Shown piece after piece: positions 59,712-64,000 of a DNA stretch of 64,000 bases. Every line of letters begins with the position of its first letter. The first letter of the stretch is position 1. A program made the position numbers and the translations under genes. The notes below the pieces were generated by a model. The model was not told the origin of the DNA. It did no database searches and worked only from the letters and a program-made list of their open reading frames with translations. Location: contig NC_060892.1 in NCBI RefSeq assembly GCF_014805685.1, forward strand, positions 8,311,490 to 8,375,489, read 5' to 3'. Source of the stretch: Silurus meridionalis. Its lineage: Eukaryota > Chordata > Actinopteri > Siluriformes > Siluridae.

Positions 59712-60828
59712 TGTGCAGGCCTTATATAACCCCAGAAATACATTTAGCATGTGGGTATGGATGTGGGTTTGTTTTATAGAGCTGGAGCAGCGCATGCGTG
59801 ACCCCATGTGTCCGAGCGACAGTCTAATGTAATGTAATATGCAGTGTGTTTCTTGGCCGAAGGGCAAAAGTCTCCCCCCTCATCCCCACCCCTCCGATTT
59901 TCTGCCTCTGCAATCTGTCACGTTTAGCGGAGGGACTTTCCAGCGAGGGGACTTTCCATGCAGTTTTTCAAAAATCCTCTTTTCAACACTTCCATATGGC
60001 TAAATATCATTCCTATGTATCGCTGCTCTTAAGTGTCAGACTTATAGAAATTATTGCAACGATCTTTAGATCTTTTACCTCACGTTACCTCATTACCCAC
60101 TTGGAAAAAAAAAATACCTGTTGGACCAAAATTCATGTCGTGTGATTTTTATTTTATTCATTATTTTTATGTCCTCTCATGATTTATCGATGTTTTTCTT
60201 CGCTTTCTCGTCACAGTATTCGAGAACTAATCCTTCACGTTTAATTTCTCCAAGAGATTCCGGAACCATAAAACAAACGATGTTCATATCCTGCTTTCGG
60301 ACAGCAGGGAGAGATTTACTGTGTTGTGATAGCCCTTTATGAAAGTGTCACATGAAGGATGTCAGGGGAAAGAGCCTCGAAGTGTTTGTAGCGCTGCCTC
60401 AAAGGCAGGAGAAAGCCGATATCTGTTACTTGGTTTCATGGGTTTTGCGTGATCTGAGCTCGAGCAGGTGTCCCAGTCGTCTTTTTGCCCAACCGTGAAG
60501 GATTGTGTTTAAGTGTGACTGAATTACTAAGACGTCTGACATGTGAGAAAGAGGTCTGACATGTGAGCGTTTATGTATTATTCTTTTGATTATAATTTTG
60601 TAAGAATTGACCATATATCCGTATTAGAGAGTAATTCTGGCTGTTTAACAAAAAAAAATCACACAGAATGGTCACAAGATGATGATAATAATAATACTTA
60701 TAATATAATCGCTATTGAATATAAACCATCATGTAGCATAGTTTAAAGACAACATAGACACATAATGACTGACTGAGGGGCAAAGAGACACAAATAACAT
60801 AACATAGGAGCACATTCTATATTTTGTA
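59709..60828. other. intronic DNA, nothing recognised
   Basis: No supported gene or repeat. Confidence 0.45.
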
Positions 60829-61227
60829 TATACACTATATGGACAATAGTTTTATGGACACATGATCATATGATTTGTATGTACTTTTTGAACATCCCGT
60901 TCTATATTAAGTGCTAAATTGCAATTATAATAACTTCCACTTTTCTGCGAAGATGTTCCACTAGATTTTGGAGTGAGCTTCTGCAGATTTGTGCTCGTTC
61001 AGCCACAAGGGTGTACGTACAGTCAGGCACTGATGTAGGAGAAAAATGCCTGGAGAGTTTTTTGTTCTAACTCATACCAAAGGTGTACAATAGGGTTTAG
61101 GTCAGAGCTCTATAGCAGGCCACTCAAGATCTTCCACTCCAACCCATGTACACCAAATCTTCACCGAGCTGGAGCCCGGGTCGCCTAGTTCAAGTGAAGG
61201 GAAAATGCATCCAAAGACTGCATCCAA

Positions 61228-61228
<1 letters not shown>
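60829..61228 (+). mobile_element. MITE family M, copy 10, most complete left end
   Basis: It begins TATACACTATATGGACAATA and contains GATGTTCCACTAGATTTTGG, TGTGCTCGTTCAGCCACAAG, CTCTATAGCAGGCCACTCAA and TTCAAGTGAAGGGAAAATGC. It runs into a TA repeat on the right, where the terminal repeat is lost. Confidence 0.75.

Positions 61229-61254
<26 letters not shown>
61229..61254. repeat. (TA)n microsatellite
   Basis: About 12 TA units at the right edge of MITE M copy 10. Confidence 0.95.
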
Positions 61255-61258
<4 letters not shown>

Positions 61259-61658
61259 GTGGATCCTACATCGGATTCTTCCAAATTTTCGCGACCTTTT
61301 GATACGCCCCTTCCAACCCAGTAAAAAACCAAAGAACACTATATGAAATCGATTTAAATGAGTAAATAACACTATTTCACTCCATACCACTTAATTATTA
61401 GACTATTTTAACAATACTTTATGTAAATTAACAGCAATTACAATGCTTAATTTTAAAAAAAAAGTACAGGTACAGTAAAGTATGCAGTAGAGAAGTACAG
61501 TATAATAATACATAATAAAAATAGTTTTAAAGCATTTTTTAGACAATTTTAATGAGATAAACCTTGATTAGAAATGTTAAAACTAGCGTTTTGAGCAGCC
61601 CGCGGTTGCTCACAAGGCGATCTGAATGAGAGTTGCGAGGTCGCGAGCGCTGTATATA

Positions 61659-61689
61659 ATGTGTGTGTGTGTGTGTATGTATATATGTA

Positions 61690-61760
<71 letters not shown>
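61659..61760. repeat. compound (TG)n-(TA)n microsatellite
   Basis: A short TG array, a mixed TATG segment and then about 31 TA units. Confidence 0.97.
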
Positions 61761-61761
<1 letters not shown>

Positions 61762-62402
61762 AACACACACAAATGTAATTACAAATGTTTTTCTGTCTAA
61801 TCTATCTTTTTTTTTTTTTTTTTTATTTCTTTACCCCTGTTTTCTGGGAATGAACATTGTGTGTAGGCCGTTCATCCACTCAATACCAACTCTTTTATTT
61901 CACAGCTTCTGACTCGACTCTTTCAATTCATGCCGTGCAACACTGTTATTTTTGCTTCACTTTTTCTGCCTGAAGTTACTGGTGAAAAAAAGTGTGAGCC
62001 GTGGGAGACGCATCACATGACTCATATCACAGCGCCTGGAGTTTTTGAATCATTGGTTTTGTTTTTTTTTTCTCCTTTTGTAACTACAGATTGTTCAGGC
62101 GGTTGATTGCATCAAAAGTTTCACAATAGCCTGAACGAAGCAGATCAACACAGAAGCATGGTATAAATATTTCAGTGCAGCTTAATAAACATGAGCGATC
62201 ATTTGCGGTCTTCTGGCTGCATGTTGATTCTGTTTTGGCATGTTTACTCAGTGTGGTTTAGTGTTACAAAGCAAAGGAAGTGCACAGCTAGCTGGCTAGC
62301 TGTAAATTAGCTGCCACACTGACTTTGGGGATTATTTTGCATTTTGGTTTTGAATTTGGCCAACATTTTCAAGTTAGACCTTTCAGCAATGAGTATTTTT
62401 CT

Positions 62403-62608
<206 letters not shown>

Positions 62609-63056
62609 AGTACAGACCACCTTCTCATTCAAAGAGTTTTCTATGACTATGAAAATTTGTAGATTCACACTGAAGGCATCAAAACTATGAATTAACACGT
62701 GGAATTATATATGGAATTATATACATAACAAAAAAGTGTGAAACAACTGAAAAAAGTCATATTCTAGGTTCTTCAAAGTAGCCACCTTTTGCTTTGATTA
62801 CTGCTTTGCACACTCTTGGCATTCTCTTGATGAGCTTCAAGAGGTAGTCACCTGAAATGGTCTTCCAACAGTCTTGAAGGAGTTCCCCGAGAGATGCTTA
62901 GCACTTGTTGGCCCTTTTGCCTCCACTCTGCGGTCCAGCTCACCCCTAAACCATCTCGATTGGGTTCAGGTCCGGTGACTGTGAATTTTCATAGTCATGA
63001 AAATAAAGAAAACTCTTTGAATGAGAAGGTGTGTCCAAATTTTTGGTCTGTACTGT
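62609..63056 (-). mobile_element. Tc1-like element, family D copy 2, internally deleted
   Basis: The left end begins GTACAGACCACCTTCTCATT (part of the terminus deleted) and the right end is complete through TTTTTGGTCTGTACTGTA. On the minus strand [10 protein letters not shown] (62975-62946) and then, out of frame, the [20 protein letters not shown] text are present. The internal deletion differs from that of copy 1 at 29325-29826. Confidence 0.85.
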
Positions 63057-63059
63057 ATG

Positions 63060-63900
<841 letters not shown>

Positions 63901-63955
<55 letters not shown>
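63901..63955. repeat. (CA)n microsatellite
   Basis: About 27 CA units near the window edge. Confidence 0.98.
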
Positions 63956-63957
<2 letters not shown>

Positions 63958-64000
63958 TGTAATTTGGTACCAGGTGTCTGCCAAAGATGAATGTTTCCTT

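Overview
The window reads as intronic vertebrate DNA from a ray-finned fish. It is AT-rich, dense in Tc1/mariner-type transposon relics, tRNA-derived SINEs and long dinucleotide and tetranucleotide microsatellites, and it contains a few short, well-bounded coding exons. A catfish-like (otophysan) source is possible from the repeat style, but that is inference and is not proven by the sequence.

One protein-coding gene is supported: EFL1 (elongation factor-like GTPase 1, also called EFTUD1), on the + strand. EFL1 is the cytoplasmic GTPase that acts with SBDS to release eIF6 from late 60S ribosomal subunits. Three consecutive internal exons are visible: about 19814-19932, about 24490-24662 and 27169-27304. 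They encode the linker insertion and the EF-Tu-like domain II region. Neither end of the gene lies in the window. The upstream intron covers at least 1-19813, and the intron after the third exon runs from 27305 to beyond 64000. In that last intron there is a candidate 24-nt, frame-preserving microexon at 52028-52051. The first intron between visible exons appears to use a GC-AG splice pair.

The rest is intron filled with repeats. 1-20 kb holds several Tc1-like and mariner relics, a hAT-like MITE with a perfect 8-bp duplication (5201-5448), a second probable hAT element (17431-18026), a 990-bp pogo/Tigger-like element (11240-12229), a LINE 3' end inserted in a 125-bp higher-order minisatellite (14640-16050), and GTCT-rich simple repeats. 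20-24 kb holds nested insertions: a mariner inside a dispersed repeat, and an RTE-type LINE inside another mariner. 27-64 kb holds many more Tc1-like relics, one MITE family with about ten copies, a PIF/Harbinger-like element with TAA duplications (34564-35789), SINE copies and very long TA, TG, CA and TATC arrays.

No intact transposase, RNA gene, CRISPR array or second host gene was found. Nothing resembles a new multi-gene system. The observations most worth checking are the EFL1 microexon, the GC-AG junction beside a long UG tract, and the repeated occurrence of Tc1 element ends inside TA microsatellites.
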